Made by a program: the position numbers and the translations under genes. Source: Pseudomonadales bacterium (lineage in GTDB: Bacteria > Pseudomonadota > Gammaproteobacteria > Pseudomonadales > Azotimanducaceae). Taken from it: a stretch of 44,647 nucleotides of DNA. Shown here in pieces: positions 1 through 8,666 of the stretch. Under the pieces are notes generated by a model that did no database searches, was not told the DNA's origin, and saw nothing but the letters and a program-made list of their open reading frames with translations. Within the stretch, counting starts at the first letter, position 1, and the number at the start of each line of letters is the position of its first letter. Location of the stretch: assembly GCA_016779585.1 (NCBI GenBank), contig JADHNI010000026.1, positions 1 to 44,647 on the forward strand, given 5' to 3'.

Positions 1-90
1 GAGATGCACGACCTAATTACCGTTGAATTCGCTAGAATGGTGCACAAGGAACTGGGCGGGTTTGTCCCTGCCCCTGCCTACCAGGACTAG
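1..90 (+). CDS. 3' end of an unidentified gene (partial)
   Basis: Frame 1 is open from the window edge for 29 codons and ends in TAG. The tail reads ...FARMVHKELGGFVPAPAYQD. It is followed after 12 bases by the next start codon, with AGGAGA between them, so it is probably the upstream member of the same plus-strand transcription unit. Too little is present to name a family. Confidence 0.5.
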   Translation, partial: EMHDLITVEFARMVHKELGGFVPAPAYQD

Positions 91-102
91 AGGAGAGCAA
101 CC

Positions 103-438
103 ATGGACTGTCCCAAGTGCAAGACCTCAATGGAGGAAGTGACCTGTGACCAGGTATTGATCGATCGCTGCACCAAATGCCAGGGGCTCTGGTTCGACAA
201 TGGTGGGGCTGAGGCGCTGTCTAATCGCCTGATTGCCGAGTACATCGACACTGGCGATGCCGCGACCGGGGAAGAGATGGATGAGATAGATGCCATCAAC
301 TGTCCCAGGTGCAGTAAACCCATGCGACGCTTCTTTGACATCTCAGAGACACAGCTTCAATACGAGGAGTGTGATGAGCACGGCAAGTTTTTTGATGCCG
401 GTGAGTTCACACTCTGGGCGGAGAGTCAGTACCAGTGA
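103..438 (+). CDS. zf-TFIIB-type zinc-ribbon protein
   Basis: Small (111 aa) soluble protein with two zinc-binding knuckle sets. The first is C3-x2-C6 with C23-x2-C26 in the form DRCTKCQGLWFDNGG, which is the signature of the bacterial zf-TFIIB family (PF13453 type). The second is C67-x2-C70 with C90-x2-H93, so the second half looks like a degenerate duplicate of the first (NCPRC...YEECDEHGKFFDAGE, compare RCTKCQGLWFDNGG). The family binds zinc; its cellular role is not established. The start is supported by AGGAGA about 7 bases upstream of ATG. Its stop overlaps the GTG start of the cyclophilin gene (GTGA), so the two are translationally coupled. Confidence 0.85.
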   Translation: MDCPKCKTSMEEVTCDQVLIDRCTKCQGLWFDNGGAEALSNRLIAEYIDTGDAATGEEMDEIDAINCPRCSKPMRRFFDISETQLQYEECDEHGKFFDAGEFTLWAESQYQ

Positions 439-1088
439 TACTTCGATTAGCGTTTGTCTGTATTCTCATGCTGCCGTTTTATGCCCAGGCAGCTAACCCG
501 CAGGTCGTGATCAGCACCAACCTCGGAGACATCGTGGTTGAACTTTATGAGCAGGAAGCGCCGGTCACGGTCGCAAATTTCCTGCAGCTGGTTGATTCCG
601 AAGCCTATAAGGACACGATTTTTCATCGTGTGATTGCCGGCTTTATGATCCAGGCCGGCGGTCATTATCTCGATCTGTCGGAAGCCCCTGAAGTAGAGAC
701 GATCTTTAATGAAGCGGCTAACGGTCTTAAGAACCGGCGCGGCACGCTCGCCATGGCTCGCCAGACTGAGATTGATTCAGCAAGTCGCCAGTTTTTTATA
801 AATGTCGACGACAACAGTTACCTCGACCACGACCCGAAAAAGAGCTGTACCCGGGAAGACGAGGCGGCTGTGCTGGCAGCCCGGGAAAAGGGCCTGCGTA
901 AACTCATGCGCTGCAAGTCTTTTGGTTATGCGGTTTTCGGCGAGGTCATTGAAGGCATGGATGTTGTCGACCTCATCGAGCTGATCGAAACGCAAAGTGT
1001 GTCAGGGTTCGATGATGTTCCTGTGACACCTGTCGTTATTCTTTCCACCGGGCGTCTGGGGCAATCCGAAGAAGACGCTGAAACGTAG
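435..1088 (+). CDS. Secreted cyclophilin-type peptidyl-prolyl cis-trans isomerase
   Basis: 217 aa. A hydrophobic N-terminal signal peptide (about residues 1-19, ending ...FYAQA) precedes a cyclophilin domain that starts NPQVVISTNLGDIVVELYEQ. Family hallmarks are visible: FHRVIAGFMIQAGG (the catalytic-arginine segment FHRVI.gFMiQgGD), LAMAR, SRQFFINVDDN and FGYAVFGEVIEGMDVVD. The usual GGD is GGH here, and there is an insertion containing C-x-R-E-D-E with two cysteines near residues 135-160, compared with compact PpiA/PpiB proteins. Role: proline isomerisation during folding of exported proteins, periplasmic by its signal. The start codon is GTG inside the stop of the preceding gene, giving a 4-base overlap. 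Confidence 0.9.
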   Translation: MILRLAFVCILMLPFYAQAANPQVVISTNLGDIVVELYEQEAPVTVANFLQLVDSEAYKDTIFHRVIAGFMIQAGGHYLDLSEAPEVETIFNEAANGLKNRRGTLAMARQTEIDSASRQFFINVDDNSYLDHDPKKSCTREDEAAVLAAREKGLRKLMRCKSFGYAVFGEVIEGMDVVDLIELIETQSVSGFDDVPVTPVVILSTGRLGQSEEDAET

Positions 1089-1113
1089 ATTTACCTGTTT
1101 GCAGGAACGATTT

Positions 1114-2745
1114 ATGAGCCTGAAATCCATATCGACTTGTGCTGTTTTACTGGTGCTGTTTGCCAGCCTGTTTACTGCAAGCGGGACAACTGCGGCTGAA
1201 CCGAGACTGGTTGTTATCATTGGTGTGGACCAGCTTCGTCCGGACAGGTTGAGTCCGGACATGCCCGGCGGGATTGGTCGCTTGCTGCGTGAAGGTTTCG
1301 TTTTTTCGGACGCCACCCTAGATCACGGTCTGACCAACACCTGCCCCGGTCACATTGTCATGTCGACGGGTGTTAACCCGGGCAAAGCTGGAATCCCGGG
1401 CAACAGCTACATCGATCACGAAACCATGGCAGAACGCTACTGCGTAGATGATTCGGATGAAGCGTTTACGGTTTTTGGCTCTACCGATATTCGTTCCCCG
1501 AATGCCATCACGGTGACGGCCCTTGGTGACTGGCTGAAAGCCGAGACTCCGGAATCGCGCGTCTTTTCAGTCTTTGGTAAAGATCGAGCCGCTATCTCCC
1601 TCGGAGGCAAAAATCCTGACGGTGTCTTCTGGTACAACAGAAAAGCGAGAAAGTTTACAACATCCGGTTACTACGGCGAGCTGCCGGGGTATGTGAATGC
1701 GTTTAACGGTGATGATTATTTTGTCGATGGGTTCGGTGGTAACGCCCCTGAAACCTGGGAGCACCCGGTCGGCAGCAGAAGAATTGATGATTATGTTGGT
1801 GAGTCAACCATGAATCTCCGGGTGTCTGGTCACCCGGTTAACCAGGGTGATACCTCCGCACGCGCTAGTCAGTACTATTTCTCACCTTTCGTGGATATCG
1901 CAACCGGTGAGCTCGCGCGTATCGTCCTGGAGGAAGAGCAACTGGGGCAGAGAGGCGTCACCGACTACCTGGCTGTGTCTTTTTCAGCCACAGACACAGT
2001 AGGCCATCTCTATGGGCCCTTCAGTAGCGAGTCCGAGGATGCGCTGGCGAAACTCGACGCTGAAATCGGGAAGCTTCTGGACGCGCTGGATGAACAGACG
2101 GGTGGCGATTATGTGCTTGCCCTGACGGCTGACCACGGCGTTCTGCCATTACCCGAATGGCTGGTTGAAAGTGAAGAGCTGCAGTGCCCGATTGAAGGTG
2201 GCCGGATTGACCTGGACTCGTTTGGCTTCTGGATGATGTGGCACCTTTACTGGGATTTCACCTGGCCGTTCAGGAGTCCTTCTGAGCTGGTGGGTTTCTC
2301 GGCGGCGGGTATTGCCGTCAATGCTGACTACGCGAAGGAACTCGGCGTCACAGTTGATGAAGTGGTAACTTCGCTCGAGGGCTGGCTGGAAGCACAGGAA
2401 CATGTAAAGAACGCCTGGACCAAAGCTGAGTTGATGAACAGTGACGATGAGACCGCGCGGCTCTTCCGCAACTCTTATGTTGACGGCAAGTCAGGTCACA
2501 TCATGACGCAGCTGGTTGAGACCTGCCTGGCATCCAGGCCCGAGGGTACCAGTCATGGCAGTGTGTACAGGTACGACAGGGATGTGCCTTTGATCTTCTT
2601 CGGTGCAGGGGTCGCTGCGGCGCAGTCTGAAGAGCCGAGGCACAGTATTGATATTGCCCCAACCCTCGGGTCAAGGCTCGGATTGGACATGCCGGACAAT
2701 CTTGACGGCATCGTGCTCGACATTTGGGAAGAAGACACTGAATAG
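1114..2745 (+). CDS. PafA-like alkaline phosphatase / phosphodiesterase, exported
   Basis: 543 aa with a signal peptide (residues 1 to about 28, ...SGTTAA). The mature part begins EPRLVVIIGVDQLRPD, whose Asp39 matches the first metal ligand of the alkaline phosphatase superfamily. HGLTNTCPGH (residues 71-80) carries Thr76 in the TxPGH context typical of the PafA-type nucleophile. Further ligand segments are DTVGHLYGP and LTADHGVLPLP, followed by a late H in GTSHGS. These support a periplasmic or outer-membrane-facing phosphomonoesterase or phosphodiesterase of the type I phosphodiesterase/PafA group. An in-frame TTG lies 15 bases upstream, but the ATG is chosen because AGGAA sits 6 bases before it and the signal peptide begins there. 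Confidence 0.88.
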   Translation: MSLKSISTCAVLLVLFASLFTASGTTAAEPRLVVIIGVDQLRPDRLSPDMPGGIGRLLREGFVFSDATLDHGLTNTCPGHIVMSTGVNPGKAGIPGNSYIDHETMAERYCVDDSDEAFTVFGSTDIRSPNAITVTALGDWLKAETPESRVFSVFGKDRAAISLGGKNPDGVFWYNRKARKFTTSGYYGELPGYVNAFNGDDYFVDGFGGNAPETWEHPVGSRRIDDYVGESTMNLRVSGHPVNQGDTSARASQYYFSPFVDIATGELARIVLEEEQLGQRGVTDYLAVSFSATDTVGHLYGPFSSESEDALAKLDAEIGKLLDALDEQTGGDYVLALTADHGVLPLPEWLVESEELQCPIEGGRIDLDSFGFWMMWHLYWDFTWPFRSPSELVGFSAAGIAVNADYAKELGVTVDEVVTSLEGWLEAQEHVKNAWTKAELMNSDDETARLFRNSYVDGKSGHIMTQLVETCLASRPEGTSHGSVYRYDRDVPLIFFGAGVAAAQSEEPRHSIDIAPTLGSRLGLDMPDNLDGIVLDIWEEDTE

Positions 2746-3688
2746 ACCAAAGATTGCAGTATCGAGTTGCCTGCTGGGTCATGAGGTCCGGTTTGATGGT
2801 GGGCACAAGAACAGCCGTTACGTCTCCGACATCCTTTCTGAGTACTTTGATTTTGTGCCCTTGTGCCCGGAAGTGGCGATTGGCCTGGGCGTTCCGAGAC
2901 CTACCATACGCCTGGTTGAAACTGCACCCAATGTCATTGATGCGGTAAGTAATGCCGACAGCTCTCTCGTTTACTCACGTGAGCTGAGAGAGTACGGGCG
3001 AAAGACAGCTCCGCAACTGAATAACATCAGCGGCTATATCTTCAAGAAAGATTCTCCAAGCTGCGGAATGTCCCGGGTCAAGATATACCGGGGAGCGCAG
3101 AAAATGCCGGAGCGTGTTGGTGTGGGTTTGTATGCCGACGAGATTATGAAGGCGCTGCCGAACCTGCCGATGGAAGAAGAAGGCAGGCTGCAGGACACCC
3201 GTTTACGTGAGAACTTCCTGGAGCGCGTGTTTCTCTATTCTCGCTGGCAGGCGTTCCGAGACCGGGGTTACACCAGTCGAGGTCTGGTTGAATTTCATAC
3301 CGCGCAAAAGTTCGCCGTGCTGGCGCATGATGAAACCGTTTACCGGGAACTGGGTCGCATTGTTGCGAAAGCGGGTGAGGGTGATATCAGCGAGGCTTGT
3401 GAGGCTTATATTGCGCTGTTGATGAAAGGCATGAGCGTACTGACGACACCGAAGAAACACGCCAATGTGCTCATGCACATCATGGGATTCTTCAAGGAAT
3501 CACTGTCTGCCGAGGACAAGGCTGAGCTCCTGCGGCTTATCGATGCCCACCGTGAGGGTTTGGTGCCGGTGATTGTCCCTATTACGCTGATCAACTATTT
3601 CCGCAAGAAGTACCCGAACGAATACATAGACGGGCAAACCTATCTCGAGCCCCACCCACCGGAGCTGATGCTGCGCAACGCGCTTTGA
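2738..3688 (+). CDS. DUF523 + DUF1722 (YbgA-like) protein, probable CTG start
   Basis: About 316 aa, two domains. The N-terminal DUF523 domain opens PKIAVSSCLLGHEVRFDGGHK and contains PLCPEVAIGLGVPRP and KKDSPSCGM. From about residue 190 the DUF1722/YbgA domain follows (RVFLYSRWQAF, LVEFHTAQKFAVLAHDETVYRELG, KKHANVLMHIMGFFK, LINYFRKKYPNEYI, QTYLEPHP). The fused arrangement is common in proteobacteria; the function is unknown, with conserved cysteines in DUF523. No ATG, GTG or TTG lies at the domain boundary. CTG at 2738, 6 bases after GGGAAG and overlapping the upstream stop by 8 bases, gives the natural length. An upstream TTG near 2648-2654 would add about 30 unrelated residues. The domains are secure, the start is not. 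Confidence 0.85.
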   Translation: MNRPKIAVSSCLLGHEVRFDGGHKNSRYVSDILSEYFDFVPLCPEVAIGLGVPRPTIRLVETAPNVIDAVSNADSSLVYSRELREYGRKTAPQLNNISGYIFKKDSPSCGMSRVKIYRGAQKMPERVGVGLYADEIMKALPNLPMEEEGRLQDTRLRENFLERVFLYSRWQAFRDRGYTSRGLVEFHTAQKFAVLAHDETVYRELGRIVAKAGEGDISEACEAYIALLMKGMSVLTTPKKHANVLMHIMGFFKESLSAEDKAELLRLIDAHREGLVPVIVPITLINYFRKKYPNEYIDGQTYLEPHPPELMLRNAL

Positions 3689-3706
3689 TATGGCAGGATG
3701 CTGAAC

Positions 3707-4522
3707 ATGGATATCAAACCTTTAACACCGCACCTTGGCGCTGAGATTCGCGGCGTCGACCTCTCGCAGCGATTGGATAATGAAACCTTTGCCGGGATAC
3801 ATCAGGCGTTCCTCGACTGGAGTGTGCTGGTCTTTCGAGACCAGGAGCTGACCCGGGAGCAGCATAAAGACTTCGGACGTCGATTCGGCAAACTGCACAA
3901 GCATCCGATGAATTACAAAGGCACCGAGGATGATGAAATCCTCATGGTGAAAACCACCAAAGATTCTGCCTATACGGCGGGTAATGGCTGGCATACGGAT
4001 GTTACCTGCGATGAGTACCCGCCCATGGGTTCGATGCTTTACATCAAGGAAGTGCCGGGGTCAGGAGGTGGCGATACACTTTATGCCGACATGTACCTCG
4101 CCTACGAAATGCTCTCTGAAACCATGAAGTCAATGCTGGACGGGCTTGTTGCGGTTCATGACGGCGCCATTCCCTACGTCGGTTCCTACAGGAGTACGCC
4201 GCCTGAAGGTGGTTATCCCAGGAACGAACATCCGGTCATCGCGACTCACCCGGAGACCGGCCGAAAATTGCTTTATGTGAACTCCGGTTTCACGTCGCAC
4301 ATTAAAGGGTTGAAACCACAGGAATCCCGAGCGCTTCTGGATTTCCTGTTTCAGCATATTGCAACGACACCGAGACTGACCTGTCGGGTCAGCTGGGAAC
4401 CCAACACCCTGACATTCTGGGACAATCGCTGCACGCAGCACCATGCGATCTGGGACTATTATCCCAATTCAAGATACGGTGAGCGTGTTTCTATTGTTGC
4501 GGCGGAGCGACCTGCTGCTTAG
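3707..4522 (+). CDS. TauD/TfdA-family Fe(II)/2-oxoglutarate dioxygenase
   Basis: 271 aa. The sequence begins MDIKPLTPHLGAEIRGVDLS, the usual TauD opening. It has the HxD metal pair His96-Asp98 (GNGWHTDVT), the distal His245 in FWDNRCTQHHA and the 2-oxoglutarate-binding Arg near the C-terminus (SRYGERVSI). The family hydroxylates substrates such as taurine, alpha-ketoglutarate-dependent sulfonates, 2,4-D or carnitine precursors; the substrate here cannot be told. ATG at 3707 is preferred over one 9 bases upstream because CAGGA lies about 8 bases ahead. Its 3' end runs 32 bases into the convergent CoA-transferase gene. Confidence 0.9.
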   Translation: MDIKPLTPHLGAEIRGVDLSQRLDNETFAGIHQAFLDWSVLVFRDQELTREQHKDFGRRFGKLHKHPMNYKGTEDDEILMVKTTKDSAYTAGNGWHTDVTCDEYPPMGSMLYIKEVPGSGGGDTLYADMYLAYEMLSETMKSMLDGLVAVHDGAIPYVGSYRSTPPEGGYPRNEHPVIATHPETGRKLLYVNSGFTSHIKGLKPQESRALLDFLFQHIATTPRLTCRVSWEPNTLTFWDNRCTQHHAIWDYYPNSRYGERVSIVAAERPAA

Positions 4523-5726
4523 GGCTGGGAACCTCTGCCTGCGAGAATGCGCCGCTGCTCAACAACTCGTCGATTTCCGTATCCGTGTAACCAGCTTCCT
4601 TGAGTATCTCGATCGTATGCTCACCAAGTCTGGGTGGCATTCGCCGGATACTGGCCGGGCTTTTCGAGAACCTGGCGGAAGGTCTTGCCTGCACCAGTTC
4701 GCCCTCCGTCGGATGATCGAGTGTTGTAAACAGGTCGACAGCGTCAAGATGTTCCTGGGCATGCCTGTCCGATAGCGAGGCGAACTGTGCGAAGGGGATG
4801 TCCAGGGTTTCCAGTATCTCACACCACTCAGCCGTGGTTCTGGTCTTTGTCAGCTCACGCAATTTGGCATACAGAATGTCGATGTTGGCTGCGCGTTTGA
4901 CGGGATCCCGGATCTCGAATTCATCAATTAACTCGGGATGTCCTGTGGCTTTAAAGAAGCTGAACCATTGCGCTTCAGTGTATGGCAGGATTGCGATCCA
5001 GCCATCGGCTGTTGGGGCAGGCTTGCGCTCTCTTACCCGGTTATAGCCTGCCTCACCTATAGACGGTTCAAAGGCAAAACCGCCGAGCATCTCAATGCTG
5101 TTAAACGCCGCGAGGGTTTCCAGCATCGGTACTTCAACCAACTGGCCCTCACCGGTTCGTTCCCGATGCAGCAGTGCTGCAGTAATATTGGCTGTTAACT
5201 CCAGTCCGCATACCTTGTCTGCGATAAGACTGGGCACCAGTTCGGGACTTTCCTGCGAGCCAATGGACGATGAAAAGCCGGATGCTGCCTGAATAATCTC
5301 ATCGAATGCCGGTCTTGCTCTCCAGGGACCGTCCTGGCCAAAGCCCGTTGCCGACACAAAAATGATCCTTGGGTTCAACGCTGAACAGGCATCGTAGTCA
5401 ACACCGAGGCGTGCCAGGCCTTCCGGCCGAATGTTACTGATCAGGACATCCGCCGAGCGGATCAGTCGATCCAGCACGTCTCTACCGCTTTCATGTTTAA
5501 GATCAACCGCAATACTGCGTTTGTTGCGGTTAACTGCCATGAACTGTCCACCCATTCCCGGGTTGCGCGAGTGCCCGGTGTAGCGCCAGAGATCACCCGA
5601 TAGTCCTTCTACCTTAATGACATCTGCGCCAAGGTCTCCCAGATTACGCGTTGCGAGTGGGCCAAACAGCACGTTGGTCAGATCGATGATTCGAATGCCG
5701 GTCAGCGGACCAGTTGGATTTTGCAT
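4491..5726 (-). CDS. CaiB/BaiF family (family III) CoA transferase
   Basis: 411 aa. The N-terminus GIRIIDLTNVLFGPLATRNL, GADVIKVEG and NRNKRSIAVDLK are classic for family III CoA transferases. The catalytic Asp is most likely D170 in SLIADKVCG, matching the family Asp near residue 169. The C-terminal domain contains RPSARFSKSP and PRLGEHTIEIL. It moves CoA between carboxylic acids through an aspartyl-CoA thioester. It sits 9 bases downstream of the IPNS-like oxygenase on the same strand and is likely co-transcribed with it. The last 32 bases overlap the 3' end of the TauD-type gene on the other strand. The donor and acceptor acids are unknown. Confidence 0.93.
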   Translation of the reverse strand: MQNPTGPLTGIRIIDLTNVLFGPLATRNLGDLGADVIKVEGLSGDLWRYTGHSRNPGMGGQFMAVNRNKRSIAVDLKHESGRDVLDRLIRSADVLISNIRPEGLARLGVDYDACSALNPRIIFVSATGFGQDGPWRARPAFDEIIQAASGFSSSIGSQESPELVPSLIADKVCGLELTANITAALLHRERTGEGQLVEVPMLETLAAFNSIEMLGGFAFEPSIGEAGYNRVRERKPAPTADGWIAILPYTEAQWFSFFKATGHPELIDEFEIRDPVKRAANIDILYAKLRELTKTRTTAEWCEILETLDIPFAQFASLSDRHAQEHLDAVDLFTTLDHPTEGELVQARPSARFSKSPASIRRMPPRLGEHTIEILKEAGYTDTEIDELLSSGAFSQAEVPSPKQQVAPPQQ

Positions 5727-5735
5727 GGCCGGATT

Positions 5736-6674
5736 CTACATGATCCGGAAATCGCTGATCTGGATTTCTTCACCCAGGTTGGCGTAGTCTCCGGCGGCTC
5801 TTGCCGCCCGGAATTCTCCCCAGTTCACGGCACTGTACCTCGGTTGTTCATCCAGGAGCGGGATGCAGTCGGTATTGAACTGCGGGTTCATGAAAAAAGC
5901 GGCGCTGTACCGTTCGGTTTGCGAACTGGCCAGCACACGATGTAACGGCGCAACATATCGATCATTTGACCACACCTGCACCATGTCACCGATATTGATA
6001 ATTAACGACTGCCTGTCTGCTTCAATGGTGTGCCATTTATCCCGGTGCCTGACCTGCAATCCGGAAACGCCGTCCTGCAGCAGCACCGTCACGGCGCCGG
6101 CATCGGTGTGGTGGTGGATGCCCAGGTTTCCTGATTCCGGGAAGTCCTCGGTGGCATCTGCGGGTTCACCGCAGACCGGGTAGTGGTTGAGCCGAAGGAA
6201 GCTGGTGTTGCTCGGACTGAACCAGTCAGTCAGGTGATCTCTGTCTTTGCCGAGCGTGGCACAGATGGCTCTCAGCAGGTCGAGGCTGATACTTTCACAC
6301 CGCTCATGCCAGTCCAGCATGCTGTTTTTGAATCCCGGCGGGTTCGCGGGCCAGGGTGTGCTGCTGCGATATTGTTCATCTTCGGTGTCTATCCCAAGGT
6401 CGAAAATCTCTTTCCAATCCTGCCGATTCTTGGTCAGTTCCCGGTCGTAGTAACCCCAGGGATTATCCTCGGAACGCGAGAGCTGTTGTTTAGTATCGAC
6501 AGGCAGCGCAAAAAAAGCCTCCATCATCCCGAGAAATGCATCAATCGCCTCGGGTTCGAGGCCGTGATCAACCAGGCGAAAGAATCCCCATTCGCTGGCA
6601 GCATCACCCAGAGCCTGCAGTGAATCCGGATCCTGAGTGTTCAATGAACTGAGGCTGACTACCGGTATATCCAT
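5736..6674 (-). CDS. Isopenicillin-N-synthase-like Fe(II)/2OG oxygenase
   Basis: 312 aa. The DIOX_N region opens MDIPVVSLSSL and has EWGFFRLVDHGLE. The 2OG-FeII oxygenase core shows the metal triad H189-x-D191 (GIHHHTDAG) and H245 (VAPLHRVLAS), and R255-x-S257 (RYSAAFF) for 2-oxoglutarate binding. This is the IPNS/flavanone-hydroxylase-like superfamily; bacterial members act on varied small molecules and the substrate cannot be predicted. A TTG seven codons upstream is possible, but the ATG places residue 1 exactly where the family domain begins. It is first gene of a pair with the CoA transferase and is divergent from the carboxylesterase gene, with only about 50 bases between them for two promoters. 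Confidence 0.9.
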   Translation of the reverse strand: MDIPVVSLSSLNTQDPDSLQALGDAASEWGFFRLVDHGLEPEAIDAFLGMMEAFFALPVDTKQQLSRSEDNPWGYYDRELTKNRQDWKEIFDLGIDTEDEQYRSSTPWPANPPGFKNSMLDWHERCESISLDLLRAICATLGKDRDHLTDWFSPSNTSFLRLNHYPVCGEPADATEDFPESGNLGIHHHTDAGAVTVLLQDGVSGLQVRHRDKWHTIEADRQSLIINIGDMVQVWSNDRYVAPLHRVLASSQTERYSAAFFMNPQFNTDCIPLLDEQPRYSAVNWGEFRAARAAGDYANLGEEIQISDFRIM

Positions 6675-6726
6675 CTCTGATAAGAGCCCATACAATCAAG
6701 GTGTTTACCTTACCTTAAGAGAATTA
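6675..6726. promoter_or_regulatory. Divergent intergenic region, probable promoter(s)
   Basis: This 52-base gap separates oppositely oriented starts, so at least the plus-strand promoter should be here or just inside the neighbouring gene. TACAAT at 6691-6696 is one base from the -10 consensus for the carboxylesterase gene, but no convincing -35 is seen 16-18 bases before it. AAGAGA just before ATG 6727 serves as ribosome binding site. Confidence 0.35.
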
Positions 6727-8199
6727 ATGTCTACAGCGGAAGACACGGCACCTGTCGTGCAAACAGCACATGGCCCTGTGCTCGGGCGTGAAAAAAATGG
6801 GGTGTTGATGTTCAACGGCATTCCTTTCGCCGCACCCCCAACCGATGAACGTCGTTTCAGGGCACCGGAAGATCCTGAACCCTGGGATGAAATTCGTGAC
6901 TGCACACGTTTCGGCTCACCGGCCCCGCAGTTGGCCACCGGCAGCATGACCAACAATGTGGAGGTGAAGTGGGATGAAGACTGCCTCTTCCTGAATGTAT
7001 GCACACCGGCCGTTGATAAACCGACTCGCCCGGTGCTGGTCTGGATTCATGGCGGTGCCTACCGAACCGGGCAGGGTGCGATTCCCTGGTACAATGGTTC
7101 CAGTTTTGCGCTGAACGGGGACATCGTTGTGGTTTCGATCAACTACCGCCTCGGAGCCCTGGGCTTCACTGACTTGTCGCACCTCGGTGAGAAGTTCGCC
7201 ACTTCGGGGGTGAATGGCACCCTGGACCAGATTCACGCACTGCGCTGGGTGAAAAACAACATCGCCAGTTTTGGCGGCGACCCTGAGCAGGTCACCATCG
7301 CAGGTGAATCCGCGGGAGGGTTCTCAGTTTGTACGCTTATAGCCAACGAGCTGGCACAGGGGCTCTTCAAAAGGGCAATATCACAATCAGGGAGTGCAGA
7401 GCAGGTTCTGACGAAAGCGCAGGGTCGCGAGGTTGCAGGCCTGTTGATGCAGGAACTGAAAGCAGAAACCGCGGATGACATGCTTGGAGCCAGCGCGGGC
7501 GACATCCTCAAAGCCATGATACAGGTGGACAAGCGTTACACCCCACTGGGTATCGGCAATGGTGCGGTACAGGCTTTTTACCCGGTGACCGGCAACGACG
7601 TAATTCCAGTGTCCCCACTTGAAGCTGTCAAAAACGGTGTGGGAAATGATGTTGTGCTGATGGCAGGGGTGAACAAGGATGAAAATTCCCTGTTCATCCC
7701 GCCGGGCATGACTGAAGAGAAGCTGCTTGCCAATGCACGCAACCTTGGTGGAGAAAGTCTTGTTGACGACTACCGTGCGTTCCTGCCGGGTGCAAGCAGC
7801 ACTGATCTGGCCATCCAGATTGCTTCTGACCAGTTGTTCCGAATACCCACGATTCGACTACTGGAAACAAGAGCAGAACAGGGCGCTGAGAGCTGGATGT
7901 ACCAGTTTGACTGGGAGTCCAGGCAGCCCCACCTCAAGGCGACCCATGCCCTGGAAATACCTTTCGTGTTCAACACCCTTAAATCACCCGGTGTGGATGT
8001 GTTCATCGGGCCCGGGGAGTTGCCGCAAGTGGTGGCAGACGAGATGCATTCAGTCTGGACAGCCTTTATCCAGGGGGAAAAACCAGCCTGGGCCAGCTTT
8101 AGCGGGCAATCGCGGGTGGTCATGCATTTTGATAACACGTCCTCGGTTGTGGAAAATGGTGATACCGCGAGGCTTGCTGCCTGGCAGAAAATTCACTAG
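6727..8199 (+). CDS. Type B carboxylesterase (COesterase family)
   Basis: About 490 aa without a signal peptide. The alpha/beta hydrolase fold is marked by FNGIPFAAPP, EDCLFLNV, VLVWIHGGAY (oxyanion region), VVSINYRLGALGF, the nucleophile elbow GESAGGFS with Ser195, and KATHALEIPFVF carrying the likely catalytic His. The family hydrolyses carboxylic esters and some amides or carbamates. The ATG at MSTAED is chosen because AAGAGA precedes it and it is where homology begins; the reading frame stays open 30 codons further upstream. It is followed after 11 bases by the molybdenum hydroxylase genes. A second, membrane-anchored paralogue lies at the other end of the window. Confidence 0.93.
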   Translation: MSTAEDTAPVVQTAHGPVLGREKNGVLMFNGIPFAAPPTDERRFRAPEDPEPWDEIRDCTRFGSPAPQLATGSMTNNVEVKWDEDCLFLNVCTPAVDKPTRPVLVWIHGGAYRTGQGAIPWYNGSSFALNGDIVVVSINYRLGALGFTDLSHLGEKFATSGVNGTLDQIHALRWVKNNIASFGGDPEQVTIAGESAGGFSVCTLIANELAQGLFKRAISQSGSAEQVLTKAQGREVAGLLMQELKAETADDMLGASAGDILKAMIQVDKRYTPLGIGNGAVQAFYPVTGNDVIPVSPLEAVKNGVGNDVVLMAGVNKDENSLFIPPGMTEEKLLANARNLGGESLVDDYRAFLPGASSTDLAIQIASDQLFRIPTIRLLETRAEQGAESWMYQFDWESRQPHLKATHALEIPFVFNTLKSPGVDVFIGPGELPQVVADEMHSVWTAFIQGEKPAWASFSGQSRVVMHFDNTSSVVENGDTARLAAWQKIH

Positions 8200-8210
8200 T
8201 CGGAAATTTT

Positions 8211-8666
8211 ATGCGTTTGAATGTGAATGACGAGGATGTTGAGGTCGATGTTGATCCGGATACGCCTCTTCTCTGGGTGCTTCGTGACCACCTCAACCTG
8301 ACAGGTACAAAATATGGCTGTGGTATCGGTGCCTGCGGCGCCTGTACGGTTCTCATGAACGGCCATCCCATCAGGTCCTGCTCCACAACAGCCGAAGCTT
8401 CGAAGGGCTACAACATCCAGACCATTGAAGGGCTGTCTGAGAACGCCAGCCATCCTGTCCAGCAGGCCTGGATTGAGGGTGATGTCCCCCAGTGTGGTTA
8501 CTGCCAGTCAGGCATGATCATGACAGCGGTCGCCCTGTTGAATGAAAAAGCCAACCCGACAGATGAAGAGATCAATGACGCCATGACAAACATCTGCCGT
8601 TGCGGTACCTATTCAAGAATTCGGGCTGCCATCAGGAAGGTTGCGCAGGAACGAGCCGCCTCATGA
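8211..8666 (+). CDS. [2Fe-2S] subunit of a molybdenum hydroxylase (IorA type)
   Basis: 151 aa, two [2Fe-2S] domains. The plant-type cluster is formed by C37, C42, C45 and C57 (KYGCGIGACGACTVL ... RSCST). The helical second cluster uses C95, C98, C129 and C131 (PQCGYCQSGM and ICRCGTYSRI). This is the small subunit of xanthine-oxidase-family enzymes such as isoquinoline 1-oxidoreductase or aldehyde dehydrogenases. It passes electrons from the molybdenum centre of the next gene product to an acceptor. No FAD subunit is encoded nearby, as in the two-subunit cytochrome-linked enzymes. Its stop overlaps the start of the large subunit (ATGA), indicating coupled synthesis. Confidence 0.95.
   Translation: MRLNVNDEDVEVDVDPDTPLLWVLRDHLNLTGTKYGCGIGACGACTVLMNGHPIRSCSTTAEASKGYNIQTIEGLSENASHPVQQAWIEGDVPQCGYCQSGMIMTAVALLNEKANPTDEEINDAMTNICRCGTYSRIRAAIRKVAQERAAS

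Noticed and set aside
6675-6695. TTG start seven codons upstream for the isopenicillin-N-synthase-like gene
   Set aside because: It would add residues before the conserved domain start and has no ribosome binding site, so the ATG was used.
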